Source: Isoetes taiwanensis
Lineage: Eukaryota > Streptophyta > Lycopodiopsida > Isoetales > Isoetaceae
Assembly (NCBI GenBank): GCA_021234155.1
Contig: JAJEKV010000094.1
Span: 436,284 to 500,283 of the forward strand
Direction: 5' to 3'
DNA: 64,000 nt
Shown: piece by piece, positions 12,611 to 23,959 of the stretch
How the letters are laid out: the number at the start of each line of letters is the position of its first letter
Position numbering within the stretch: the stretch's first letter is position 1
Program-made: the position numbers and the translations under genes
The notes under the pieces: generated by a model
Seen by the model: only the letters and a program-made list of their open reading frames with translations
Told to the model about the DNA's origin: nothing
Database searches by the model: none

Positions 12611-14480
12611 CACCCCTACCCGCCTTTATATGTTGTTTTGAGTTCGACTATTTTTATATGTTTTGTTCAAGATCGACCACCCATTAGGTGATGGTTTTTC
12701 CACCATGGTTGCCGAAATTATTTTCCACCTACAAGGTGATGCTATCTATATTCTTCAAGCCGCTGGGATGCTAGATGATTTCCACCGCTGGTGATGCTAT
12801 TTTTTCTTTTTCCACCTCTTAGTGATGTTTTCTTTCTCTTTAAATGTTTGTTTAGGGTTTCTAACATCTAATGGGTGTTCTTTGCTTTTTGGGGACTATT
12901 TTCTTAAGGGGTACTCGCCTGTCATGGTTGTACCTATTTTCCTAACATTTAACGTGTACTTTCTAGGCATTTCTCCTTTCTTCCGTGTTTCACACATTCC
13001 ATGGCGCTGATGCGCCGCTTTTGGCTGGTTTTTTTACCAATTTCTTACCTTGCTCTTCGTGGCATCCTCGAGGTCGCTTGTCGAACATTTTCATTAGGGT
13101 TTTCTTCAAAACCCGAAGGGCGGGTTTTTTATTTCCATGAGAAGTTGTCGCCATTGTCCTCTCTCTTGCCTTTGCATATTTTCTTATTTCATTTATGGGA
13201 TAGCTAGACATTGTTCCTATGGTCACCTCCCCATTCAGATTTTTCCATATGTTGTATATCACATCGGGATGAACGACAAAGCCTATCGGCCGGTTTTTGT
13301 GTTCTTTTTACAGTCCCTTCCTAGTAATGGTAATGCATGACCAACTCAACCGGTAGAAATACTATATATTGTTCCCTTTACTTATAAATCCTAGACAAAA
13401 TATCTGTTGTGGGCCTAAAACTGTGTTGTTGTTATGATGAGCATGTTTAAAGAATCCTCTTTTTGAGCTATACAATTTGTTCCTTGTCCACTTTCATAGG
13501 GCTCAGATATCTATAACGGATCCATGTGGTTTTTTCGGATATAATTCCAAAGCAATTTTTTGGACATGCCCGAATGCCCATCCCATACTATCGAATAGCC
13601 ATCCTGGGCATCCAATGTGCCCTCGATGGCCATCTAGGGGATTATCGATACCCCATCCCATGGTTTATTCGACAACCCGAATCATTAATCATTAATGCGG
13701 TACCGGATTTTGACAAGAGTAGTCCGGTTCGACCAAGTAAAGTCCTTGGCCAGCCCATTCCCGCAAAAAAACCCGCTCAATGACTATTCCGGCAAGATTG
13801 AATTTGAATATTAATACAATGGTTTATTTGAATTTTAAAACTAACCCAATGGTTTATCGCTGATTATTTCGATCAATTCATAGTGGTTAATCGTAACACC
13901 AATAAGGGATTTATCCGACACCCAAAAATCTTATTACATGTTAATACATCCAAATTTACATCGTGGTTTATCCGACACTCTTCTCTCGGTGGTTTTTCCG
14001 ACAATTAATTGTCAAGATAGTATTATACATTGAGTACAAAGGCTCGTGTACAAACCCTATGACTATAATGTTGTACTTACACTAAATGTTATTTATTTGG
14101 ACACTTGCCATTCCCTTTATATAGACACTTGTGCTAATTTGAATGTGGTGCACTATATGGAGTAGCCATACCCCAAAAGGCATAAAACTCTTGCATTAAA
14201 CCATTGAATGCATTCATACAAAATATAGCAATATGCCGAATTGTTCTAAATTAATCTGAATCAACTTCAACCATCGGCGACATGCCCACCGCCTTTAATG
14301 CTCTCAACAATGAAATCTGGGACAAAATTTGGTTGTGTCCATAGCGCATCTAACAAGGTTCTCGTGATAAGTATGGTGAGGACTCCTCTAAGACGCTATT
14401 AATTAAGCCCTTCCGCCAAAACTACATGAAAGATAAATTCCCAAAATAGGTGCACAAGTTGTTGTTAGATGTTCCCCAAC
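12611..14480. other. No gene seen
   Basis: A variant phrase ggtttatccgacac recurs loosely between 13660 and 14010. A basic minus-strand ORF (13262-12990, many K and R) has no recognised domain. Confidence 0.35.
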
Positions 14481-14484
14481 CTAT

Positions 14485-14675
14485 ATGATGCTTCAATCAT
14501 ATAAATACGGAAATTTTTCTCCCATGGTAACTCCATCACCATGGAAAGGCCTTCCGTCTCTGACTCGACCACTTGTGATGGGCAAGTGTCCGGGTGAAGG
14601 ACACGGAGGTGTCATTCGGCCCCACACCTTCTATAGGAATCCTTGCACATATGCCTTTAGTTCGTAATCTTCTTT
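14485..14675. repeat. Diverged relative of the LTR-like block at 41.4 kb
   Basis: The order tatgatgctt, then ataaatac, then ctcccatgg.aactccatcaccat, matches 41395-41460 and continues with a diverged homologous stretch. No primer-binding site is visible beside this copy, so it may be a solo remnant of the same element. Confidence 0.45.
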
Positions 14676-14749
14676 AACCCTCGATGGTCCGATTGCCTTC
14701 AATGTCAAAAATGTCCTCATAGGCACTTTTGGTATTCCTCGATTGTAGA

Positions 14750-15910
14750 TCAAACTCGATGGTCACTATGAAAACAAAATTTCTCTTGAGAGTCAGATTT
14801 TGGACAAAACTCCTATTGAACAGATTTTATCAAAAAAGCAATCAGATGGGACATATGTTAAGGAAAGTACTAATGAAGATGTGAATGTCAGAAGTGAGGC
14901 TCAATTCTCCAAACTGCCAGAAGGTGACATATTCAAATAGACAAGAGTTAATGGAAGCTTCAAGAGAATTCAGAAACAAAAAGTAGTTAGAGAGCAAAAA
15001 AAGAGCAAGGGCTGATGGATGATCTGGGTGATTACAATGTTATGAAAAATAAAGGAGCTATAGTTATTGGGGAGCCTAAACTTATAGTAAGGGGTAGAGT
15101 TCCAAATAAACCAGGTTTTGCTACAGAAAATTTAAGAATAACCTTGAAGAACATAATCAAGGAGGCCAAGTAACAGGACAAAGGTCAATGCTCCTATACT
15201 CTCATGGACTTCCCTATCAAAAATATTAGTAAGAGTGGGTCATTAAATATAAAAACTCAAGACAAAACAAAGCAACCTTTGACTTCTAAGTATCAAGCCA
15301 TAAACTTGAAGGAATCTTCTATTCAGAAGTCTTCAAACTCCAATCTACCAGCAACAAAGTCTCAGCAAATTCCAAAGGATCCAGGTTCTATAAACTCTAA
15401 AGATTTATCTGATGGTGAATTGGTTTGCCAACCTATTAAGGAACACGAAACAACTGATCTCCAGCAACCTGTACAATGTTTTAATTCATTTCACGTATTA
15501 TCTAACCTTAATGGTGAGATATGTTGGTTTAGATAAGAGCACACCATGTGATCTAACTCACATTACAGTTCCTACTATAGCCCCTCCCATTTAAAAAACC
15601 CAGTTTGATATTCCTTCCCACTTGACTTCTGTTTCTCTGCCTTCTCTGATTGACTTGGACTCTCCTATGGTAAAATGTTCCACATGTTCTTCCAAGATTT
15701 CAAACAAGTTTACAGATCAAATGGCCTCTCTGCAGAAAGGTGTAGTCATCTTTTGCAAAGGCAGCAGGAATTTTCATTGGAAATTTTCTTGACTCAAGTG
15801 AATGACATTGATTTTGTAGCTGAGACTCCAGAGCATAGAGACATACTTACATCTAAAAGAAAGGAGCTTCGAGAAAAAGATGATACTAGGCAAGTTATGT
15901 TTCATCTTTG
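14750..15910 (+). pseudogene. LINE ORF1-like remnant
   Basis: Translations in shifting frames give hydrophilic, K/S/Q-rich protein. The clearest piece is 15204-15536, ending in NSFHVLSNLNGE. That ending resembles the phrase common near the ORF1/ORF2 boundary of plant L1-type elements. Earlier pieces (ISLESQILDKT, KVVREQKKSKG) are of similar composition. Several stops and shifts break it. The LINE ORF2 at 22.7 kb is on the same strand, but repeats and gene fragments lie between, so a joint origin is unproven. Confidence 0.45.
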
Positions 15911-15912
15911 AA

Positions 15913-16085
15913 TATGTAGCATAATAACAGGGGGTTTTCTTTGTGTTTTTGTACGCTTTTCACAAAGGTTTTCCTAAGATTTTATGGCGTATTCGAATGG
16001 ATGTACTAATGCGTACATCTAGAGTGCACCATTTCTTAGTCGTTGGATTTAGGTTTTTTTTTCAATGGTCTAACATCCAAGGGCT
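15913..16085 (+). repeat. Dispersed repeat Q, copy 2
   Basis: Shares gcataataacaggggg, tttttgtacgcttttcaca, atctagagtgcaccattt and the gttggattt...catccaaggg ending with copy 1 at 6971. Confidence 0.7.
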
Positions 16086-16784
16086 CACAACAAAAGCCCT
16101 TTTTTTTTTAGGGCTGAACATGCAAGCCTCGTGGATAGCATTTTAGGAAAGAAACTTGGAATGGCCTGACTTAAACGATCGGTGTTTTCGTGTTTCGAGA
16201 GGTAAAACAATCGCTTTGGGTCGAAATGTCTTTAGCGCCAAGTGCAACGCCTTCTACTTTCCAAAGACTAAAAGTCCAAGAGCGTTTAATGCTGATGGCG
16301 CCGACTGCTTCTTAGTCCGTCCCCACGGATGGGGGCTTCCAACGGCCGTCTGCATTGCTTGCCCCATGTCCCGTGCTTCCTGATTCCTGAGTTTTCAAAT
16401 CCAAATAATGGCGATGATCTTCCCGTGGTACAATATGGATCACTAGCGTGCTTTGGCGAATGAAGTCGGGCGAGTAGAAGGATTCTTGATTAAGGAAGAG
16501 ATTGCAGATCTCAATGCGCACCCAACAGACCGAGAAATCGGATTTGCAGCTTATAAAGCGCTAGCTTGTTCATGGCTTGCGTGATGCCATTCTATATGAG
16601 ATATGGATGAAGGAAAATGAGTCCATTGTAAAACAAATATATTTTTTCAAAGCGCTTCCATGGCCCGTAAATAAGGCCAAATCCGTGTTATGTGGCTCTA
16701 TATACTTCAAGACCCTTGAATTTGCGGGTAAATACCATATCTATGAGTATTGTTTCACATTTCAAGATCCATTCTCAAATTTTC

Positions 16785-17345
16785 TGCAACATAGGACATG
16801 CCTTTATAAAATGGGGTCAAGTGGCAAATGACTCACTCGATATTTTTCCACCGACATATGTAAGCAACTTGCAAAGTCGCATTCTCGTGTGAGTCTGAAA
16901 TTTCAAAGTTCATTTAGCTTGATTTGTCGGTTCTTCATCTCAATGTTGCTGAAATGCTTTATATTCACCTGCACACAGCTACAAAGAAAATAATTGAAAG
17001 GGCATTTAGGATGCCTATAGAGGATGTCTTTGAGGACTTTTCTGAGGAACCCATAGCATCTGGAAGCATTGCACATAAATTTGCAACTGTTTTTTAAGTT
17101 GTATCCTTCGCTTGATGTAATTATACTCCATGGAATGTGAAGGTTCATAAGGTCGCTTTTGAAGGAGCAAGGAGCTCAAATCGGAAACCAGTTGTTATTG
17201 TTGTCGCCAAGGTGTGTGGTGGCATTATCGCAAACATTTTCTTAGGCAAATCGATTGACATTATGGGCACTATTTTGTATTCTCGTGTTCGCCACCCTTC
17301 CGTGGAGAAGATGGGAGAAGAGAACATGGGAGCGCGAATGTGTTT
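16785..17345 (+). pseudogene. ABC1/UbiB atypical kinase gene fragment, about four exons
   Basis: Exon a (16785-16888) encodes AFIKWGQVANDSLDIFPPTY, matching the KxGQ region and the DIFP segment conserved in ABC1K/UbiB/ADCK kinases, and ends at a GTGAGT donor. Exon b starts at 16979 after a pyrimidine-rich stretch and CACACAG, and encodes IERAFRMPIEDVFEDF and SEEPIASGSIAH, matching the (E)EPIASASIAQVH glycine/alanine-rich loop. Further pieces (17137-17210 and 17288-17345) give KPVVIVVAKV then RHPSVE, matching the AVKVxHPxV strand with its ATP-binding lysine. The family sits in plastids and mitochondria and affects prenylquinone metabolism. Promoter side, catalytic loop and C-terminus are absent. 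Retained introns argue for a DNA-level copy rather than a retrocopy. Confidence 0.8.
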
Positions 17346-18045
17346 TAAATGAAGATTTTGCTAGATAATGCTAGATAATGCTAGATATAATGTACTTTTA
17401 GCTTCCAGAGTTGGAGACATTCTTCAAGGCAGCCTTCATGTGGAAGAGAGGCCGTCTTCTAGATCTCTGGACCAATTCCTATTGATAGTCAATTTGAATA
17501 CTCTTGTTTTATAGGCCATCGCCCTTTATAACCAGAGGATTGCAAAATGTGTTCTTGTGTTCTCAATAAGAAATTAGGCATGGAAATTAAAAAAGTAAAT
17601 TAGGTGATTTGAAATGCAAACTTTTGAGCAATATAATCATAACCTAGCATGCTTGGGTTTCTTTTCTTGCTGGTTACATATCATGGAAGGATATCAAAGC
17701 CTACAAGCTCGTGATTATCCGCTTATCATGTGAAGCATTGACGTTCTTGGACTTATTTTCCGATTGTTGGTGTGGAAATTTTTACCGATGAGTAGTGCCC
17801 TCCTCCAAGTTTGTACCATACCGGGTTGGCTACATGAAATTGAACTAATGTTCTGCTACTCAACGTAGAACATTTGATGTCCTTAGATTTGTCACTTGTG
17901 TGGAATTTTTTACATTGCTGATGAATAGTTTTATCTAGATCAACAGGTCCGATAACATGTTTTACTATAAATGCAGTTGTTTATTTTTTTGGCACTTATG
18001 TACTTATATAAACAACCTCTATAGTGTATATTTCTTGGTGTTTTA

Positions 18046-18400
18046 GTTAGGCCCGAAGGGCCCAAAAAAAATTTTTAATATAACAATCAACACACAACTA
18101 CTATTAACATTATTAACACAAACTATTACATTTAACACACGCTTAAATTAAAATCCCCTTAAACCCCTTTGGTTTGGGTGCATATTCACACCGGGGTTAC
18201 ATAGGGCAACGAGAGTCGTCGGATGGGCATATTTGCCCTTTATTCCAAGATCTAAACCGCATAGCATTCCTCGCTTTGGGGTATGCATGTACAAGTTTTT
18301 GTATACTATATATTAAGGTTTGTAAAATACTATAAGGTTTGAGAGAATGTACTTAATGGTGTTAATTTTGTACATGTATTGTAAATATGTTTTTGGGGCT
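18046..18400. mobile_element. Foldback/MITE family F, copy 2, truncated, core inverted
   Basis: The left arm (ggcccgaagggccc, then ccatt/ctattacattta, then gtgcatattcacac) matches copies 1 and 3. Its core, 18225-18395, is the reverse complement of the core of copy 3 (22140-22310). The element breaks just after the start of the right arm (ggggctctcg), where repeat Q begins, so the right arm is lost. Confidence 0.75.
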
Positions 18401-18403
18401 CTC

Positions 18404-18502
18404 GACCTTTTGATGTTTTATACGCTTTTCTATATGGTTTTTTCTATGATTTTATTATTGTATTCTGGTGCACATACTAAATAGTATTTCTAGAGCGATC
18501 GG
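18404..18502 (+). repeat. Dispersed repeat Q, copy 3 (partial)
   Basis: Shares ttttatacgcttttc, tctatgatttt and aaatagtatttctagag with copy 1. It abuts the broken edge of family F copy 2. Confidence 0.65.
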
Positions 18503-18904
18503 TTTTTTAACCGTGATTTTTATTAGGGAAAAAAATCATGAGGCCATGGTTTCTCTTTGATTTTCACCCTAAATAAACATGCGTGCCTCGTTAAAAAAAA
18601 AAAAAGCTACAGAAAAGCTATAGGGCTACATGCGAATGCCCTAGTCGAATTTTTTTAGGTCTAGGCCCGAATCTAATTCGCCCGGCCTTGCCCCTCGTTT
18701 GGCGATTTGGCAGCCATTCTTTGCATGCTTGAAAGATAAAGAAAAAGGCAATGGACGCTTACAACATCGCCTTCTTACCAACCCGCCAAGCTCAATGATA
18801 TGCCTTTGAAGCTAGTACTAGTTGTAGATGAAGTAAATTTGATTAGCTTTGTAGTTTAGTTATTGTTGATATGTGTTTTTGATGGTCCATGACTTTGCCT
18901 CGCA

Positions 18905-19200
18905 GGTTCATTTGTTTTTAGACATGGTGATAGATCTCCAACATCCTTTGGAAAATCAAAACCCAAGACTTTGGACCTCCTCGGGCAAGCAGATTGGAGC
19001 ACTTTGCCTTCACTTCCTCTCGCGAATATTACCACCAGCACATCCATTTGGTCACCTTTTAAAAAAGGTATGTTCATGGTGGCTTATGTTTAGGGTCAAT
19101 TGTAACTCATTGCAAGTTTTATTTGCCTGTGTGCAAGCAGTGCAAGAGAACTGACGCCGGATTAAACAATCTTATCTCCCTGCTTCAATGTAGAGTTAAA
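18905..19200 (+). pseudogene. Histidine acid phosphatase-like exon(s)
   Basis: After a cgcag acceptor, exon 18905-19067 encodes SFVFRHGDRSPTSF. The RHGDRxP motif holds the phospho-accepting histidine and phosphate-binding arginines of clade-2 histidine phosphatases. The exon ends at AAG followed by GTATGT. A second piece near 19140 has RELTP, resembling the (G)ELTxxG segment that comes next in the family. No other part of the enzyme is visible. PPIP5K-type kinases/phosphatases share the RHGDR motif and are an alternative. It lies on the same strand as the ABC1-type and VIM-type fragments. Confidence 0.5.
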
Positions 19201-19259
19201 GGAACCCTTTTCCTTGAACGCCCTATCTAAGCATAATGAACGAAAATCCATGGCATAAA

Positions 19260-20380
19260 ACCACTTTTGCCTTATTACAAGCATAGTGGATCTTCTCATG
19301 ACAGCCTAGTAGGGCTTTCAAAGATGAAAGACATAAGTGAAAAAGCATTACAGGGTATTCTTAATATGCCAAATACGCTTTGGCCCTCAATGCAAAGAAA
19401 CACAAGGCATGCTTCAACCAATTCATTTCTTAGCTTATATTCAATTTCTCTATTTTCCATTTATATTGTGTGCTATTATCTTGTATCCTTATCCGGCGTG
19501 ATCACCCCAAGTTTTGAGATGCTAATTTATTTGTTTGCATATTGGTATATTTTCTTGCCTCTAATTGTGTGTATCTTTTGGCATTTTTAATGCAGGCCTT
19601 TTATATTGCCTACGTACATGAAATATGCTTAGGACCTATCAAGTAGAGATTGGAAATAATCACAAATGAATTCTATATCTTGGTTGTTGATGCATCTACA
19701 ACATAAGAACTATGTTGTATTTGGAATGGCACGTTGTACTTGGAATAGAATAGGTTGCGGTGTTCGTTATGAATGGGGGTATTTTTACAATTCAATTTAT
19801 GTTTGAAGCTATAGAAGTGTGAACCAATTCAAATTTTGGATGCGAATACCCCGTGTCTTTTTCTTCTGAGTTCCTTGTAAAAGCTGTGATTATTTTAAAG
19901 TTGAAGTGCCCAAGTATTTACTTTCTTTTTGGTGTTTATGCCCATCCATTTAAGTTGCCTTGCCATTTTACATATCTACTTTACATCATTACAATTCGGG
20001 CCAAAATATGTTTTTAATACAACAACATAGATAACACATATGACACATATCATACCATATATAAAGCAGTAACATTTTTGTTCTTAAAAAATAGGAAGTA
20101 ATTTTTCTGGGCTGGCCTTGACACGTATGCGCCCATTGCATTTTTCGATTTCAATAAAATGAAAAAATCTCCAGCCCGCCACGTGCCGAGGAAACTCACC
20201 AGCCAGGAAACTAGGGTCGCAACCGCGGATTTGCCCCCGTGATTCGATGGAGTATGTATGGTTTGCAAAATTGTGCCACCGGATCAAGATGTCTTGCTCG
20301 CGGAAGCTGTTCTAGCCCTTTTGGCGTTATGGCCCGCCTTTGCCCCTTCAATCCGCTTCCATATTGGGCATTGGTCTTGC
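19260..20380. other. No recognised gene
   Basis: A 107-codon plus ORF at 19267 has a hydrophilic start and a hydrophobic end with no motif I know. 19990-20070 resembles the arm start of family F (attcgggccaaaatatg, ttaatacaacaac) but is too short to call. Confidence 0.35.
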
Positions 20381-20389
20381 CTGTGTTTC

Positions 20390-20910
20390 TTTCTCCGATT
20401 TTTCCAGTTCTTCAATTTCGACATCAGGGAAAAATCTCGAGGATCATTTGGTCGGCAAAATTAGGGTCGTTCAATCCGATTCTAGCCTTTCTAACAAAGA
20501 AAAGCTCGTTGTCCAAGAGCTTATGAGCAATGCCGAAAAGAAGACGCCAATGCATTGATTGTGGCAACAAATCTAAAGATTCAAAGGATTCTATGCCGGA
20601 CCTTTTAGATGAGAATTTGAACTGCATATTTTGCATGCAGATGACAACGCCCGATCACCGTAAATTTTAGTTAATTGTTTTGTGATCGTTGAATATTTTA
20701 GAACGATGTTTCTAAATGTTCGCTTTCAATTGAATCTGGACTTTTTAATCTACCATTGGTGCTTGATTGAAGCCTATTTGATGCTTTTATTATTGAAATT
20801 GAATTGAACGACTCAATTTCTTTTTCCCAAGTTGTGCGGACACCATGTGGGCACAATTTTTGCCTGAGATGCTTCCAAAGATGGATTGGACGGGGAAAGA
20901 AAAACTATAA
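20390..20910 (+). pseudogene. ORTHRUS/VIM-type E3 ubiquitin ligase fragment (N-terminal linker and RING)
   Basis: The segment around 20455-20530 encodes IRVVQSDSSLSNKEKLVVQE, resembling the linker before the first RING of ORTH/VIM proteins (short helix with DPSLSxxEKxxxRQ). Around 20595-20640 it gives LLDENLNCIFCMQM, the first CxxC of the RING. After an apparent intron, 20825-20900 gives TPCGHNFCLRCFQRWIGRGK, a near-perfect match to the rest of that RING. The next C-x-C of the RING is lost (NYKIR). These plant proteins are UHRF1-like readers that maintain CG methylation. PHD, SRA and second RING are absent. Retained intron and same orientation as its neighbours suggest DNA-level capture. Confidence 0.75.
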
Positions 20911-21539
20911 AATCCGCTACTATAAAAATCGGTCATCAATCCCCTCAGAATCAAGGCTTATTCATTGTTTGGAAAGAACTCCCTTCTCCCAAATGATCCC
21001 TCTTGCTTGCTCTATGCTTGAGTTTCAAGAATGCGCTTTGGGTCTAAGAATCCGACTCTTATGTAATTGAAATTAGCCTTGATAGAGTCCCGTAAGGATT
21101 GCCGGTAGAACCTTGGAACCCGGTGCCGGCCGGTTCTTGTTGCGGCCGCCATCGCTTCTTCGATATCGTTGTTTTTAAGGGGCTACCCAGGCCCCTGTTA
21201 TCCCCACGATATATCAATATATTTAGTGTCTAACGTTTCAACCATAACCCCGCATTTATATTAGTTATATCTACGATTCGACCATACTATAGCATGCCTT
21301 CACCTTTTAGAATATAGACTATGCTCTATTGGGACAATAGAGTCCATCTTTTAGAGACCTGGTTTTTGCATGCCTGGTTAAGGACAGAACTTAAGCCACG
21401 TTTGAATATATATTGACTGAAGTTATTGACTCCTACATATTAGTATATTGAGTAATAGAAGCTTACCTTAGCAAGCCTTGGTAGCTTAAACCGTAGAACC
21501 ATGCCGTAGTGGTGTTATAAGCAGAGACCTTGCTTAGAT

Positions 21540-21631
21540 GGCACACTTAGAAATTATGGCCATTACCATAAAAAATACCTGGCTTTTGCTAGGTATTTTT
21601 TATGGTAATGGCCATAATTTCTAAGTGTGCC
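21540..21631. repeat. Perfect 41-bp inverted repeat (hairpin)
   Basis: The arms 21540-21580 and 21591-21631 are exact reverse complements. Three further pairs, one of them G-T, can form in the 10-base spacer, leaving a TTTT loop. No coding sequence overlaps. A perfect stem of this length is either very young (foldback insertion, hairpin RNA locus) or an assembly/read inversion artefact. Confidence 0.97.
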
Positions 21632-22007
21632 TCTTTCTGACCAATTTCATAATATTAATGGTTAAATTTTTAGCCCATCAAGCTGGTTAACTTTTTCACA
21701 ATCCTCAAAAAGATGTGTATGTGGCATCTTTTGATTGGACTTGCTGTGATATCTATAAATCATCAAGAATGATTAAAGATGTTCAGCAAATTTGATTGGT
21801 GAAAAGAACCTAACCATTACTTTTAAGCCATTGCGATTTCAAAGAAAAAATTGTAACTTATTTACCTTGGTAGAATAGCGGGATGTTGCACGTTAAGCCA
21901 TTTGTTATGGGCTGGGAAAGAGAAACGTTCGCGGCGGCCTTGGCCGCCGCGATAAGTTTCTTGTAATAATATAATTAAAAATGTTTTCTAGTTTGTTCAT
22001 CAATTCT

Positions 22008-22385
22008 TAGGGCCCCAAAGGGGCCCAAAATTTTTTTGGTTAACACACAAACCATTATATCCAACACTCTAAAATTAAATCCCCCTTCAAACCCCCTTTG
22101 GTTTGGGTGCATATTCACACGGGGGGTGACGTAGGGCAGCGAGAGCCCCTATAATTATGTTTTGCACGTACAAAATCAACACCATATAGTATATTACCTC
22201 AAATCTTAGAGTATTTTGCAAATCTTGTTATACAGTATAGCAAATTCCATACATCCATACCCCACAAATGAGGAACTTTGTGTACGGTGTAGATTAAAGA
22301 ATAAGGGGTGAATATGCCTATCCAACAACTCTCGTTGCCCGGAGTCACCCCCCGTGTGAATATGCATTAATTCTAAGAATAACAG
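22008..22385. mobile_element. Foldback/MITE family F, copy 3
   Basis: The left arm starts ggccccaaaggggccc and continues through caaccc.ctttggtttgggtgc and atattcacacgg. The right arm is a shorter inverted copy ending near ccgtgtgaatatgcatt. The core (22145-22310) is related to copy 1 in the same orientation and to copy 2 in the opposite one. The LINE at 22.4 kb begins immediately downstream. Confidence 0.8.
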
Positions 22386-22723
22386 AATATTTCAATTTTC
22401 TCTTGGGGGATTCTCGGATTCAAGTGATAGTGAGGGATACGGAAGTGATACAGAAAATTGGGACAAGGAGGAGTATCTTATGGGGAGCTCTCATGTTGAG
22501 TCTAAGGCTGATCAGAATCATTTAAAAAAAAATGCTAGGAAAAATGATAGCAACATTGATAATGGGCTTATTTTCTTTGGATTGGATAAAACTCCCACAA
22601 AAATACAAAAAAGTAAAAAAAATAGTAAAAGTAAGATAAGATAAGATAAGATAAGTAAAAGGAAATCTACAAGAGCTAAAAAGTAGCTTCTCAACCCTCT
22701 TCCCATTCCTTCTCGCTTCTCCA

Positions 22724-23480
22724 ATGAAGGTTCTTTCTTGGGATATGAGGAATTAAGGGTCCTCTAAAAAGAAGACGTGCTATAGCTCAAATTTGACTTT
22801 ATAATGATGATATTATCCTTCTGCAAGAATTGAAGCTGCCTATCTTTGAGTGTGGTAACTTAGGAGATTGGATTTATCTTGGAACATCATCTACTTGGAT
22901 TGAGTCATCAGAGTTAGTGGTGGTTTAGCAATAATTTGGAAAAAGAGATTAGTCATCACCATTTCTACAATAGTCCTTCCAAGATATGGCAATTTACTCT
23001 ATTTGTGTCCGATTATTCATTTGGAATTATCAACATTTATGCTCCCACCAACCCTAAAGATAGAGAGCCTATTTGATTGAAATAAACAATTGGCTTACCT
23101 CACAAAGTATTGATAACCTGATTGTGGCTAGAGATTTCAATAAGACTCCTTCTTGGGATCTTAAATTGGGAAATAAGATTAATATGACAAGAAGTGAAAA
23201 AATGAATTGAGAAACTCTTTTCTCTGATAATAGTCTTATCTCTATTCCCTCTTCTACTTCAACCTTCACTTGGTCTAATAAGCGTAAGAATAATGCAGAG
23301 TTTATTGTTCTCTTGATAGATTTTTATGTCTCTAATCCTTCTTCTGCTATGTGGGACAACAGGTTTGTTACTAGTGATGAAGGTACCTCTATATCTGATC
23401 ATCAGTCTCAGTTTAATGTTCCTTATAAATTTAATGTTTCTCTTCTTGATAATGAGAAGTTGTGTTCTTAAATTCAGGAA
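22724..23480 (+). pseudogene. LINE ORF2, endonuclease domain
   Basis: Apurinic endonuclease-like domain that would nick the target DNA. Visible landmarks: the opening LSWDMRN, QELKL (metal-binding glutamate), GIINIYAPTNPKDR in broken frames near 23030, ARDFN near 23130 in place of GDFN, STFTWSNKR near 23265, and a D(H)QSQFN end near 23400. Frames change several times. Confidence 0.7.
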
Positions 23481-23746
23481 TTTCTATATGGATTTGGAGG
23501 AAAGCAAATAGATTGGACAATAGTTCCCTATCTAAAAAAAAACTACTCTAAGATAAAGAAAATTAAGGATTGGATCAAGAATTGGTCTAAGTCTAAGCAT
23601 GAAGAATGTCATATGGAAAAGGATCAACTCTTGATGTATATGAAGTTAGTTAGGTCTACTTCAAAAATGATCCCCCGTGAACTCAAATCTGGGTTGGAAG
23701 AAGATATTTTTGAGAGGAGAATCAGAAATATTGCAGAAATGGAGGA

Positions 23747-23840
23747 ATAGAATAGAATAGAATAGATTTTTACGGCCCACGGAGACCAATAGGTCATGGG
23801 ACCCATACAAAAAGTATATAAATCAAGTATATAAATGATA
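23747..23840 (-). mobile_element. Truncated LINE 3' end inserted in the LINE ORF2
   Basis: (GAATA)n is followed by ttttacggcccacggagacc and aataggtcatgggaccc. The last part recurs at 45.66 kb, and in weaker form at 2045 and 43.8 kb, always beside a simple repeat. Read on the minus strand this is a LINE 3' end with a TATTC-type tail. It separates NIAEMEE from DSGSTKFFF of the host ORF2. A 12-base direct repeat, aagtatataaat, occurs twice at its distal edge (23812 and 23826). Confidence 0.6.
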
Positions 23841-23959
23841 TGGATTCTGGTAGTACAAAGTTCTTCTTTAGGGTTGCAAATAGTAGATTGTTGAGGAACT
23901 CCTTTACTGAGGTTAAGGATGAGACCCACTATACTTCGCATCCACTCAAAGGGATATTG

